From Streptomyces sp. WM6386 (GTDB lineage: Bacteria; Actinomycetota; Actinomycetes; Streptomycetales; Streptomycetaceae): a stretch of DNA of 64,000 nt. The notes beneath the pieces were generated by a model, which saw only the letters and a program-made list of their open reading frames with translations, was not told the origin of the DNA and ran no database searches. Each line of letters begins with the position of its first letter. Positions within the stretch are counted from its first letter, which is position 1. The stretch spans positions 186,001-250,000 of the forward strand of contig NZ_JXTE01000001.1 in the NCBI RefSeq assembly GCF_000972385.1. The letters are read 5' to 3'. Both the position numbers and the translations under genes were made by a program. Below, one piece after another: positions 9,130 to 17,216 of the stretch.

Positions 9130-10137
9130 GTGACCGAGACAGCGCCGCGTCCCACGCTGGAGGCCGTGGCCGAGCGGGCCGGGGTCTCGCGGGCCACCGT
9201 GTCCCGGGTGGTGAACGGTGGGGACGGGGTGCGGGAGCCACTCGTCGAGCGGGTCCGGCGGGCGGTGGAGGAATTGGGGTACGTGCCCAACCAGGCCGCC
9301 CGCAGCCTGGTGACGCGCCGGCACGACGCGATCGCCGTCGTCGTCGCCGAGCCGGAGACCCGGGTCTTCGCCGACCCCTTCTTCGCGCTGCAACTCAGGG
9401 GCATCAGCAAGGAGTTGACGGCCCACGACAACCAGCTGGTCCTGCTGCTGACCGAGGGACGCGACGACCACGCCCGGGTCGGCCGCTACCTCGCCGGCGG
9501 CCATGTCGACGGGGCGCTCGTGTTCTCCCTGCACCTCGACGATCCGCTGCCCGAACTGATCCAACGGGCCGGTATCCCGACGGTGTTCGGCGGGCGGCCC
9601 GGGTGGAGCGACGGCAGCCGTGACGTGGTGTTCGTCGACAGCGACAACCGGGGTGGGGCGCGGGACGCCGTACGCCATCTCGTGGGCCTCGGCCGCACCC
9701 GCGTCGCGCACATCACCGGTGCCCTGGACCAGACGTCGGCGGTGGACCGGCTGGAGGGGTTCCGCGACGTCATGGGGGACACCGGTCCGGGGCTGGTGGC
9801 CGAGGGGGACTTCACTCCCGGGGGCGGGGAACGGGCGATGCGGGAGCTGCTCGAGCGCTGCCCGGACGTCGACGCCGTGTTCGCCGCGAACGACCTCATG
9901 GCGTCCGGGGCGCTGCGGGTACTGCGTGAGCAGGGACGGCGCGTGCCTGACGACGTGGCCGTGATCGGGTTCGACGACATGCTGACGGTGGCGGAGCAGA
10001 CCGATCCGCCGCTCACGACGATCCGTCAGGACATCGAGGAGATGGGCCGGTTGATGGCCCGTCTGTTGCTGGGGACGGACGGAGCCGCGTCCAGCGTCGT
10101 GCTGCGGACGACGCTGGTGCGGCGGGCGTCCGCCTAG
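9130..10137 (+). CDS. LacI-family transcriptional regulator
   Basis: The 335-residue protein has the typical LacI layout: an N-terminal helix-turn-helix (about residues 9-30, ending AERAGVSRATVSRVVNG), a hinge helix (YVPNQAARSL) and a periplasmic-binding-protein-like sensor domain up to the C-terminus (GFDDM, PLTTIRQ). It is close to the CebR/BxlR group that senses oligosaccharides. GTG 9130 is preceded by GAGGAGGG. A 12-bp palindrome 54 bp upstream is a likely autoregulatory operator. There is no transporter beside it, so targets are elsewhere or are the neighbouring secreted sugar enzymes. Confidence 0.92.
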   Translation: MTETAPRPTLEAVAERAGVSRATVSRVVNGGDGVREPLVERVRRAVEELGYVPNQAARSLVTRRHDAIAVVVAEPETRVFADPFFALQLRGISKELTAHDNQLVLLLTEGRDDHARVGRYLAGGHVDGALVFSLHLDDPLPELIQRAGIPTVFGGRPGWSDGSRDVVFVDSDNRGGARDAVRHLVGLGRTRVAHITGALDQTSAVDRLEGFRDVMGDTGPGLVAEGDFTPGGGERAMRELLERCPDVDAVFAANDLMASGALRVLREQGRRVPDDVAVIGFDDMLTVAEQTDPPLTTIRQDIEEMGRLMARLLLGTDGAASSVVLRTTLVRRASA

Positions 10138-10650
10138 GTGTGGGCCCGCAGCTGGTCCAGCGCATGCTCCAGGAGCGCCACCCGGAAGCCGGGCTCCGCG
10201 TCGCGCAGACTCGGATCGGCCGATCCGGCCCGGCCCCCGCCGAGCGCACGACCTCGATGTCCGGGTCGTGCTCCATGACCTCGATCAGGGCGGCCACGGC
10301 CCGTGGCTCCTCGGGCAGTCCGGGCGCGAGGATGTCCAGCCCGGCGAGGGCCGCTCGAACGACCCCCGGGTCGCGCGTCGCGCACGGTCGATGTCGTCCG
10401 CGGGGAGAGGAGCGTAGCGGCGTACGGCGTCATGAAGCAGCTCGACGGTCGCGGCGAACGTGACCGCGTAGGTGAGGGAGTCCTGGTCCGTCCCGGACAG
10501 CTCGTGGGGCTTCCCGCCCTGCTCACCTGCACGCCGCAGCCGAGCACCCGCTTCGGCGGCCGACTCGTCGTCGACGGTGTCCAGCGCGGCCCCCGCCCGA
10601 ACCCCGACAGGCTGAGGGCCGCCCGCCGACCGGCCTCCTCGCGGCCCTCG
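10138..10650 (-). pseudogene. frameshifted remnant of an unrecognised helical protein gene
   Basis: The minus strand codes in three successive frames for one plausible protein. An N-terminal part (TYAVTFAATVELLHDAV) continues in another frame (GVVRAALAGLDILAPG ... ALIEVMEHDPDIEV) near 10372, and in a third (PSLRDAEPGFRVALLEHAL) near 10225, ending at 10138. A further shift is likely near 10590. The pieces join smoothly when single bases are corrected, and two joints lie in G-runs. So this is either a decaying gene or one with sequencing errors. The family is not recognised. It directly follows the VOC gene on the same strand. Confidence 0.6.
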
Positions 10651-11436
10651 TCAGCCCTGCTCCGGCACGCTCTTGATCACCGCGAACCGCGCCCCGTACG
10701 GATCGGCCAGCTTGGCCACGCGGCCGACGCCCTCCACGTCCGTGGCGGGCATACGGACCGTGCCGCCGAGCTCCTGCGTCCTGGACACCACCGCGTCCGG
10801 GTCCGTGACCTCGAAGTACGGCAGCCAGTACGGATCCGTCTCCCCGGGGGCCTCGGCCAGGGGCACGATGCCGCCGAACATGGCGTCCTCGGAGGCACCG
10901 GCGGGGTTGATGGTGGTGTACGTGCCGCCGGGGAAGTCGACGCCGTAGGTCTCCAGACCGAGGGCGGCGTTGTAGAAGAACGCGGCCGCGGGCTGGTCCG
11001 GTGTGTACAGCTCCAGCCAGCACAGCGAGCCGGGCTGCTGCACGACGTCGAGGCCCTTGTTCCGGGCGGGCTGCCAGATACCGAAGGAGACGCCCGCCTT
11101 GTCGGCGAGGATGGCCATGCGGCCCTGGTCCATGACGTCCATGGGCTGCATCAGCACCGCGCCGTGCGCCTGCTCGGCGGCCTTCGCCGTGGCGTCCGCG
11201 TCCGGTGTCTGGAAGTACACCGTCCAGGAGGACGGGCCCTGCTCCGGTGGGTTCTGCATGCCGGCCGCGGCCGTCCTGCCGTCGAGCTGGAAGAAGCCGT
11301 ATCCGCCGGCCTCGGGCGGCCCCGGCTGGAACCGCCAGCCGAACAGCGCGCCGTAGAAGGAAGCGGCGCCGTCGATGTCGGGGGTGCCGAGATCGAGCCA
11401 GTTCGGGGCGCCGGTGACATAACGGGTGGTGAGCAT
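10651..11436 (-). CDS. VOC (glyoxalase/bleomycin-resistance fold) protein, two-domain
   Basis: The 261-residue protein consists of two vicinal-oxygen-chelate domains (about 8-120 and 135-258), as in the mycobacterial antigen CFP30B. Each begins with a strand like WLDLGTPD or WLELYTPD and ends in a strand such as FGIWQP or FAVIKS. Members bind metals or small ligands; no substrate can be named. The second of two adjacent ATG codons (11436) is chosen because AGGAGG lies 6 nt before it; the other ATG (11439) is only 3 nt away. The gene is probably transcribed together with the broken gene after it. Confidence 0.85.
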   Translation of the reverse strand: MLTTRYVTGAPNWLDLGTPDIDGAASFYGALFGWRFQPGPPEAGGYGFFQLDGRTAAAGMQNPPEQGPSSWTVYFQTPDADATAKAAEQAHGAVLMQPMDVMDQGRMAILADKAGVSFGIWQPARNKGLDVVQQPGSLCWLELYTPDQPAAAFFYNAALGLETYGVDFPGGTYTTINPAGASEDAMFGGIVPLAEAPGETDPYWLPYFEVTDPDAVVSRTQELGGTVRMPATDVEGVGRVAKLADPYGARFAVIKSVPEQG

Positions 11437-11677
11437 CATTGCCCTCCTCTGAAGGGTCCCGTCCACTGCACTGCCGAGTGTTGCACCGCCCACTGACAAT
11501 CGCCCCGGGCGGTGACCATCCGTGTCCGGCAGATCCCTCCCAGTTTTCCTGCGATTCCGCGCGCCGCCGTGCGCCACGCCGCGTGGCGCAGGACCATCAA
11601 GGCGGCCGGGGGCCTGTGAACGCGGCGTTGATCCCACGTTGATCGAACGTTTTTCGCCGCCCGGCACGATCCTCGGC

Positions 11678-11923
11678 ATGCTCATCGAAACGATCACCCC
11701 GCCCGGCCTGGACTGGCAGGACGAGGCGTTGTGCGCGCAGACCGGTGGAGACTTCTTCTTCCCCGAGCCGGGCAGCTCCGTACGGGAGGCGAAGCGGATC
11801 TGCGGGCTGTGCCCGATCCGCTCCGCCTGTCTGGAGTACGCCCTCGACAACGACGAACGCTTCGGTGTCTGGGGTGGCCTGTCGGAGAAGGAACGCCTGG
11901 AGATCAGGCGTACGTCACACTGA
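11678..11923 (+). CDS. WhiB-like (Wbl) iron-sulfur regulator
   Basis: This 81-residue protein has the four conserved cysteines of the Wbl family (Cys19, Cys42, Cys45, Cys51; pattern C-x22-C-x2-C-x5-C) and the G-V-W-G-G turn at about 63-67 followed by a basic C-terminus. Wbl proteins hold a [4Fe-4S] cluster, bind the principal sigma factor and act in development or stress. ATG 11678 is chosen because it sits just before the conserved WQDEALC; the frame is open upstream to 11522 without similarity. Its last 20 bp overlap the 3' end of the convergent glycosidase gene. Confidence 0.93.
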   Translation: MLIETITPPGLDWQDEALCAQTGGDFFFPEPGSSVREAKRICGLCPIRSACLEYALDNDERFGVWGGLSEKERLEIRRTSH

Positions 11924-14375
11924 ACCGCCACGTCCCCGCCGGCACCCGCACGTCCTGGCCGGTCACGGCGAGCTCCTGCCCGTTGGCCTCGGCCGCGCGC
12001 ACCTCGCCGAACTGGCACGGATAGACGAACCGCACCCCCTGCGGCGCCTGGGTGATGTCCACGGTCACCGTCCGCGCGGCCGGGTCGTGGGCGAGCCGGT
12101 AACCGAACGGCGAGCCGAAGAGCGTGGGGGCCGCGCCCACGGTGACCTGTTCGGCGCCCGGCACCCAGTGCGGTCGTACGCCGGGAGCGATGTACAGATG
12201 CGGGTCGTGGTCCTCGTCGGCCTCGAAGAAGAGGATGTCGCGGATCAGCAGCAGATACTCGGCGGCCGCCCAGCCGTGCGGGATGTCGCCCATGTACCAA
12301 CGGCCGAACGGGGCTTCGGAGAAGTCGGACGCCACCGGGTACGCGTGCTGCTCGTTCCAGGCGCCCAGCGCCGCCGCACGCCCTGCCGTGTGGGGGAAGC
12401 CCGCGCCGACCGTCCAGCCGAGCAGCTCGTCCATCCGTCCCGGATCACCGGCGAGCAGATGGGCGTGCGCCAACTGCATGGTCAGATAGGGCCCGTACGC
12501 GTACCAGGCGGCGTCGTGCCGGAAGCCTCCGGTGACGAAGTGCGCGTACATGGTGTCGAGCGTGCAGCGGGCCGCCCGGTCGATGTCGTCGCCCAACTTG
12601 CTGCCCATGTGCAGACGCAGCGGGTGGAAGTAGGCGGCCGTGCCGATCATCGTCGAGTCGAGCCGTCCGACGTCGCCGGGGCCGGTCGGGATGTACGTCT
12701 CCCAGGCGCCGCGTCGCCGCTGCTCGCCCAGCACCCAGCGGATCGACTCGGCGGTGGCGCGCTTCAAGTCGTCGAAGGCGCCCCACAGTTCGCCGACCTC
12801 CGGTGCACCGATGCGTTCGGCGAGCCGCGCGGCCTCGTAAAGCCCGGCCAGGCCCCAGAAGTCGTCCCAGTAGTGCGGCTTGTCGCGCTCGCCGAGATGC
12901 TCGGCGCTCCAGCCGCTGTGCAACAGGCCGTTGTCGTCGCGGTTGTCCCGCAGCCAGCGGGCCGCGTCGCGCACATACGGGACGTACAACTTGGTCCCGA
13001 ACGCCGCCTGTCGGCCGCTCGTGCGGTCGAACCGGCCGATCGCCCACAGGGCTTGGCCGTTGCTGTCCCACTCGCGGTCGTCCTTCTCGTGCGGGCCGCC
13101 GTAGAAGCCGTACTCGGCGCACGGACCGATCCGGCCCGTACCGTGGTTGAACCTGAGCGGGTAGTGGGTTCCCAACTGCCGTTCGGCCAGTGCCGAGTCG
13201 CCGACGAGCGAACATGCCGTCGCCTCGACGGAGGAGTCGCGGATCCAGAAGGAGTCGTAGACGGTCGGGCCGGGATGGATCTCACCGTGGTCGGACAGGA
13301 TCAGGAGCTGTGAACGCGCCTGCCGGAACTGGTCGGTGAGGTGCGCCACCGGGCGCGGCAGCCCCGGCTGGAGCCCTTGCCCGAGGAGCTTCGCCGTCCA
13401 GAAGTCCCGGTTGGCCGACTCCAGTTCGGCGGCCGGCGTGCCCCTGAGTTCGGCGAGGTCGGCGGAGCCGGAGAACTGGTCCACGGGCAGGCGTACGTCG
13501 ATCTCGAAGACCTCGTCCTCGGTGATCTGGAACGGCCACGCGAACACCGCGCTGCACAGCCCCGCCACCTGGTCCTGCGCTTCCAGGGCGCCGTTCAGCT
13601 TGCCGCCGACGGCCAGGTCGTAGAAGGCGCTGCGGGTGAGATACGCGGCGGGGTCCGAGGAGAAGTCCGCGTTGCCGTAGACCCCGTACTGCTGGGGCGC
13701 GGTGTCGAAGACCGGGCCCCAGCCCGAGTTGGTCTCGAGCCGCTGCTCGTTCGGCAGATGGCGCAGGAACGTCAGCCGCCGGTCGGTGATCTGCCGCCCG
13801 TTGCGGTCGTGCCGCTGGAAGCCGCTGGGCCCGGCCGGCAGTACCGCCGCGCACAGCAGCCCGGTGCGCTCCTGGCCCGTCGGACTGCCCACGGTCACCC
13901 GAGTGACCACCAGGTCCCGCCCGCTCGCGCCGACGGTGCCGGCGAAGGTGCGCTGCACGAACTCGACGTCGTCCGCGGTGCGGAACGTCGTCAGCACGAC
14001 CGGCAGATGCGGTGCCTCCAACCGCTGCTCCACCCGTCCGCCGTCGGGGAGTTGGGGCAGCCGCACGGCGCCCGTGGCCGGGTCGTGCAGGAAGAACGAG
14101 AGGCTGTACCTGTCGTACACGGGCTCGATCTCGCCCGCCTGGCCGATCAGGGACTCCTGACGGTGGTCCTTGACGCCGACCATGTGCCAGTACCGGTACA
14201 GGGCGTTGGAGGCGAAGGCCGCCTCCTTGGACTCGTAGGTGCCGGAGTCGAAGTCGTCGCTCCAGCGTCGGAAGGCCTGCTGCGCCCACCAGGGCACGGG
14301 GTACGGGACCTGTTCCCGACCCGCCCAGGCGCGCCACATGACCTCGTAGAACATCCACTCATGGGTCTGGGCCAT
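11904..14375 (-). CDS. predicted (alpha/alpha)6-barrel glycosidase, cytoplasmic
   Basis: The 823-residue protein has no signal peptide. Its middle and C-terminal part (about 340-700) has the look of a six-hairpin glycosidase (SFWIRDSSVEA, EYGFYGG, HYWDDFWGL, DSTMIGTAAYFHP, YAYGPYLTM), and a beta-sandwich-like N-terminal domain precedes it. WIRDSS and YWDDFW carry acidic residues that could be catalytic. It resembles GH15/GH63-type enzymes, but I cannot assign the family or substrate. ATG 14375 follows AAGGGGGT at 8 nt. Its promoter must lie in the 80 bp before the atypical tRNA genes, which are divergent from it. Confidence 0.75.
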   Translation of the reverse strand: MAQTHEWMFYEVMWRAWAGREQVPYPVPWWAQQAFRRWSDDFDSGTYESKEAAFASNALYRYWHMVGVKDHRQESLIGQAGEIEPVYDRYSLSFFLHDPATGAVRLPQLPDGGRVEQRLEAPHLPVVLTTFRTADDVEFVQRTFAGTVGASGRDLVVTRVTVGSPTGQERTGLLCAAVLPAGPSGFQRHDRNGRQITDRRLTFLRHLPNEQRLETNSGWGPVFDTAPQQYGVYGNADFSSDPAAYLTRSAFYDLAVGGKLNGALEAQDQVAGLCSAVFAWPFQITEDEVFEIDVRLPVDQFSGSADLAELRGTPAAELESANRDFWTAKLLGQGLQPGLPRPVAHLTDQFRQARSQLLILSDHGEIHPGPTVYDSFWIRDSSVEATACSLVGDSALAERQLGTHYPLRFNHGTGRIGPCAEYGFYGGPHEKDDREWDSNGQALWAIGRFDRTSGRQAAFGTKLYVPYVRDAARWLRDNRDDNGLLHSGWSAEHLGERDKPHYWDDFWGLAGLYEAARLAERIGAPEVGELWGAFDDLKRATAESIRWVLGEQRRRGAWETYIPTGPGDVGRLDSTMIGTAAYFHPLRLHMGSKLGDDIDRAARCTLDTMYAHFVTGGFRHDAAWYAYGPYLTMQLAHAHLLAGDPGRMDELLGWTVGAGFPHTAGRAAALGAWNEQHAYPVASDFSEAPFGRWYMGDIPHGWAAAEYLLLIRDILFFEADEDHDPHLYIAPGVRPHWVPGAEQVTVGAAPTLFGSPFGYRLAHDPAARTVTVDITQAPQGVRFVYPCQFGEVRAAEANGQELAVTGQDVRVPAGTWRFSVTYA

Positions 14376-14454
14376 GGTGTGTCACCCCCTTCGGGCACCG
14401 TTGCACCGACGGGGCCTCCCGTAAATCGGTGCGACCGGCCGTTCGGGGTGCGGT

Positions 14455-14460
14455 TAGGAT
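14455..14460 (+). promoter_or_regulatory. -10 element (TAGGAT) of the tRNA pair
   Basis: TAGGAT ends 12 bp before the first base of the acceptor stem of the first tRNA gene, so transcription should start about 6 nt upstream of the tRNA. The -35 is weak. The same arrangement is seen before the third tRNA gene at 18771. Confidence 0.55.
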
Positions 14461-14472
14461 CCGGGGGCGCGT

Positions 14473-14544
14473 CCGGACGTAGCGCAGAGGCAGGCGCACC
14501 GCCTTGCTCAGGCGACCACGCCGGTTCGAATCCGGTCGTCCGGA
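14473..14544 (+). tRNA. atypical tRNA, anticodon position reads GCT
   Basis: A full cloverleaf can be drawn. There is a 7-bp acceptor stem (CCGGACG with CGTCCGG, perfect), linker TA, a 4-bp D stem (GCGC/GCGC) with loop AGAGGCAG, a variable loop of 4, and a T arm with loop TTCGAAT. The anticodon arm is CCGCC-TTGCTCA-GGCGA, so positions 34-36 read GCT. That would be serine, but the long variable arm of tRNA-Ser is absent, the C27-A43 pair is broken, and position 37 is C instead of a purine. The charging identity is therefore unclear. CCA is not encoded. The body closely resembles the two other tRNA genes of this locus and is unlike normal Streptomyces isoacceptors as I remember them. Confidence 0.75.
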
Positions 14545-14554
14545 TACGCGCGGG

Positions 14555-14626
14555 GGTCCCGTAGAGCAGAGGCAGACTCGCCGCCTTGTCAGGGCGGATA
14601 CGCCGGTTCGAATCCGGTCGGGACCG
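14555..14626 (+). tRNA. atypical tRNA-Asp(GTC)-like gene
   Basis: This lies 10 bp after the previous tRNA gene and is also 72 nt long. It has acceptor GGTCCCG/CGGGACC, linker TA, a D arm with three pairs (GAG/CTC) around the same AGAGGCAG loop, the anticodon arm CCGCC-TTGTCAG-GGCGG (anticodon GTC, Asp), a variable loop of 4, and the T loop TTCGAAT. The D and T arms match the neighbouring atypical tRNA rather than a normal tRNA-Asp. CCA is not encoded. It ends 44 nt before the ATG of the zinc-ribbon SDR gene, so a joint transcript is possible. Confidence 0.8.
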
Positions 14627-14670
14627 CGGTACGGCGGTGATGGGCGGGACGGCACAGGGGCGGGGCGATC

Positions 14671-16023
14671 ATGGAGGCGGGACTGTCCGTTTCGGGGCAC
14701 GAGGCGGTCACCGAGGCGGAACTGGCCGCCTTCCACCAGGTCGTGGGCAAGTTGCGGGCCCTGCCCGTCGACGATCCGGTGCGGTTGCGCGCCGAGCAGG
14801 TCGCCGCCTCCTTCGCCCGCGACGGGCGGCTGCGGCGGCGCAGGACGCGGGGTGCCGAAGCTTCCGCCGCCGACGCGCGGGCCATGGCCGCGACCGCGAC
14901 CGGCGCGCCGAGCCGCCGCGAGGACGCGCCCCTGGCCGGATCCGGCGATCCAGGTGTCTTCCGCAAGCCGCGCACCTGCTATGTCTGCAAGGCGCCCTAT
15001 CAACACGTCGATGCCTTCTACCACCGCCTCTGCCCCGCCTGTGCCGCCGACAACACGGCCCGGCGGGCGCTGAGCTGTGACCTCGGCGGGCGCCGTGTGC
15101 TGCTCACCGGCGGCCGGGTGAAGATCGGTTTCCAGCTGGCGCTGATGATGCTGCGCGACGGCGCGGAGGTCCTGGTCACCTCGCGCTTCCCGCACGACAC
15201 CGTGCGCCGCTTCCGCGCCGAGCCGGGCAGCGGGAAGTGGCTCGACCGCCTCAGCGTGTTCGCCGTCGACCTGCGTGACCCGCGCCAAGTGCTCGGCCTG
15301 TGCGAGGAGTTGCGGCAGGAGGGCGAGCCGCTCGACATTCTCGTCAACAACGCCGCGCAGACCGTGCGGCGGCCGCCCGAGTCGTACGCGCTGCTCTCCT
15401 CCGGGGAGTACGACGCGCTGCCCGAGGGAGCGCGCCAGGCACCCGGCTTCACGCCGATGCGGATGCTGGAGAGCGGCGCGGCGTCCTTGCCGGCGGCCCT
15501 GCGCGAGGCCGACGAGGCCGGACTGCTGCCCGATCCGTCCCCGGAGAACTCCTGGTCGGCCCGGCTCGGCGCCCTCGACCCGGCCGAGGTGCTGGAGACC
15601 CAGCTCGTCAACGCCCTCGCCCCGGCCCTGCTGTGCGACCGGCTGCTGCCCCTGCTGCTCGCCTCGCCGCGGCCGCGCCGGTACGTGGTCAACGTGACCG
15701 CGGTGGAGGGCCGTTTCGCCGTCCGCAACAAGATGGCCGGTCATCCCCACACCAACATGGCCAAGGCCGCCCTCAACATGCTCACCCGCACCAGCGCCGC
15801 CGAACTCGCCGAGCAGGGCGTCCACATGTGCGCCGTCGACACCGGCTGGATCACCGACGAGAACCCGGCGCCGAAGAAGGCACGGATGGCCCAGGCCGGG
15901 TTCCGGACACCGCTGGACGTGGTGGACGGGGCGGCCCGGGTGTACGACCCGATCGTGCGGGGCGAGGCCGGGGATCCGGTCTCCGGGGTGTTCCTCAAGG
16001 ACTATCGGGAGGCGCAGTGGTGA
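14671..16023 (+). CDS. zinc-ribbon / short-chain dehydrogenase-like protein with altered active site
   Basis: The 450-residue protein has a helical N-terminus (1-95), a CxxC-x14-CxxC zinc-binding knuckle pair (Cys103, Cys106, Cys121, Cys124) and an SDR domain from about 140. The nucleotide loop is TGGRVKIG (146-153), and NNAAQ replaces the usual NNAG. In the catalytic YxxxK motif the Lys is kept (NMAKAAL) but the Tyr position is Thr, so normal SDR chemistry is doubtful. A large insert separates the two halves. ATG 14671 has only a weak ribosome site. The stop overlaps the start of the LRR gene (GTGA), so the two are co-translated. It follows the two atypical tRNA genes. Confidence 0.85.
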   Translation: MEAGLSVSGHEAVTEAELAAFHQVVGKLRALPVDDPVRLRAEQVAASFARDGRLRRRRTRGAEASAADARAMAATATGAPSRREDAPLAGSGDPGVFRKPRTCYVCKAPYQHVDAFYHRLCPACAADNTARRALSCDLGGRRVLLTGGRVKIGFQLALMMLRDGAEVLVTSRFPHDTVRRFRAEPGSGKWLDRLSVFAVDLRDPRQVLGLCEELRQEGEPLDILVNNAAQTVRRPPESYALLSSGEYDALPEGARQAPGFTPMRMLESGAASLPAALREADEAGLLPDPSPENSWSARLGALDPAEVLETQLVNALAPALLCDRLLPLLLASPRPRRYVVNVTAVEGRFAVRNKMAGHPHTNMAKAALNMLTRTSAAELAEQGVHMCAVDTGWITDENPAPKKARMAQAGFRTPLDVVDGAARVYDPIVRGEAGDPVSGVFLKDYREAQW

Positions 16024-17213
16024 CCTCGGACGAGGGGAAACGGCCGGCGGCGGACGGGTTCGCCGGTGTGCCGTCCGTCGTGCCGCGCCCGGTCGCCGAA
16101 CTCGGCCCGCTGCTGGACTGGTTGCGTGCCGGGCGCCCGGCCGGGGAACGGCTGGACTTCCCGGCGGGCACGGCCCTGCCCGACGGCCGCCTCGACCTGT
16201 GCAAGCAGGAGCTGGGTGCCGAGGGCGCCGCCCTGGTCGCCGGGGCGCTCGCCCAAGGGCCCTCTCCCGTACGGCACCTGCTGCTCGGCACGGACGGGCT
16301 GGGAGATACGGGGGCGGCCGTCGTGGCCGGGGCGGGCGAGGACGTCGAGACGCTCTACCTCGGCTGCAACGGGATCACCGCGGGCGGCGCCTGCCGGATC
16401 GCCGACCAGCTGCGGGCCTCTCCGCAGGTTGTGACCGGGGTGTGGCTCAAACGCAATCCGCTGGGCGCCGGGGGAGGGCGGGCGGCGGCTGAACTCATCG
16501 AGTCCGCACGGTCGTTGCGCACCCTCGACCTTGTCCAGACCGGCCTCGACGCGGCCGGCGCCGTCGTCCTCGCCGACGCGCTGCTGGCGGCCGCGGGCAA
16601 CGGGCGCCGTATCGAGCGGCTCTTCGTCGGCGGCAACCCGCTGGGGGAGGCGGGAGCGGAAGCGCTCGGCACGGTCGTGGCGGCCGGCGCGATCGACGAA
16701 CTGTATGTGTCCGCCGCCCGGTTGCAGGACGCGGGAGCGCTCCGCCTGGCCGAGGCCCTGGAGCGGGCGCCGCACGGACGGCTCACCCGTCTCGCCGTCG
16801 CCAGCGACGGCATCGGACCACGGGCCGCCGCCCGGCTGGTGACGGCGGCCACCGCGGCCGGGGTCACCTTGCTGGACCTGGGCCGGGTGCGCGCGGCGGC
16901 GGTCCTGGGCGCTGCCGACAACCACATCGACCTGAGGGCCGCCGAGACGATGGCCGAGACCCTGGCCGCCGCCGAGCACCGCCTGACCCACCTGGTCCTG
17001 ACCCACACCGGCATGCGCAGCCGCGAGGCCCACCGCCTCCTCGACACCGCACCTCGCGCCGTCACGGCCACGCGCTTCGTCCTGGGCCATGGCATCGCGG
17101 CCAGCGTCAAACGCCGCCTGGAGGCGCTCAGCGCACACCTTCCGCGGCCGGCGGTCCCCTCCGACGTGGCCGCCGTACGGAGCGTGCACAGGACAGCCCC
17201 GCCCGACGCCTGA
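16020..17213 (+). CDS. leucine-rich-repeat protein (ribonuclease-inhibitor type)
   Basis: The 397-residue protein is built of repeats of the ribonuclease-inhibitor LRR type. Successive strands such as LDLCKQELG, LLLGTDGLG, LYLGCNGIT, VWLKRNPLG, LDLVQTGLD and LFVGGNPLG are spaced about 27-30 residues apart, up to about residue 345. There is no signal peptide or membrane segment, so it is probably a cytoplasmic protein-binding scaffold. GTG 16020 overlaps the SDR stop by 4 bp and has GGGAGG 8 nt upstream; GTG 16017 is an alternative. The gene converges on the VWA gene with a 3-bp gap. Confidence 0.88.
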   Translation: MTSDEGKRPAADGFAGVPSVVPRPVAELGPLLDWLRAGRPAGERLDFPAGTALPDGRLDLCKQELGAEGAALVAGALAQGPSPVRHLLLGTDGLGDTGAAVVAGAGEDVETLYLGCNGITAGGACRIADQLRASPQVVTGVWLKRNPLGAGGGRAAAELIESARSLRTLDLVQTGLDAAGAVVLADALLAAAGNGRRIERLFVGGNPLGEAGAEALGTVVAAGAIDELYVSAARLQDAGALRLAEALERAPHGRLTRLAVASDGIGPRAAARLVTAATAAGVTLLDLGRVRAAAVLGAADNHIDLRAAETMAETLAAAEHRLTHLVLTHTGMRSREAHRLLDTAPRAVTATRFVLGHGIAASVKRRLEALSAHLPRPAVPSDVAAVRSVHRTAPPDA

Positions 17214-17216
17214 GAC

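Noticed and set aside
7713..9431. 572-residue minus-strand frame across laccase and LacI genes
   Set aside because: Both plus-strand genes are well supported. The minus frame has no recognisable domain.
14473..14544. Plain tRNA-Ser(GCT)
   Set aside because: The gene lacks the long variable arm of tRNA-Ser and has C at position 37, so I did not assign it as a normal serine tRNA.
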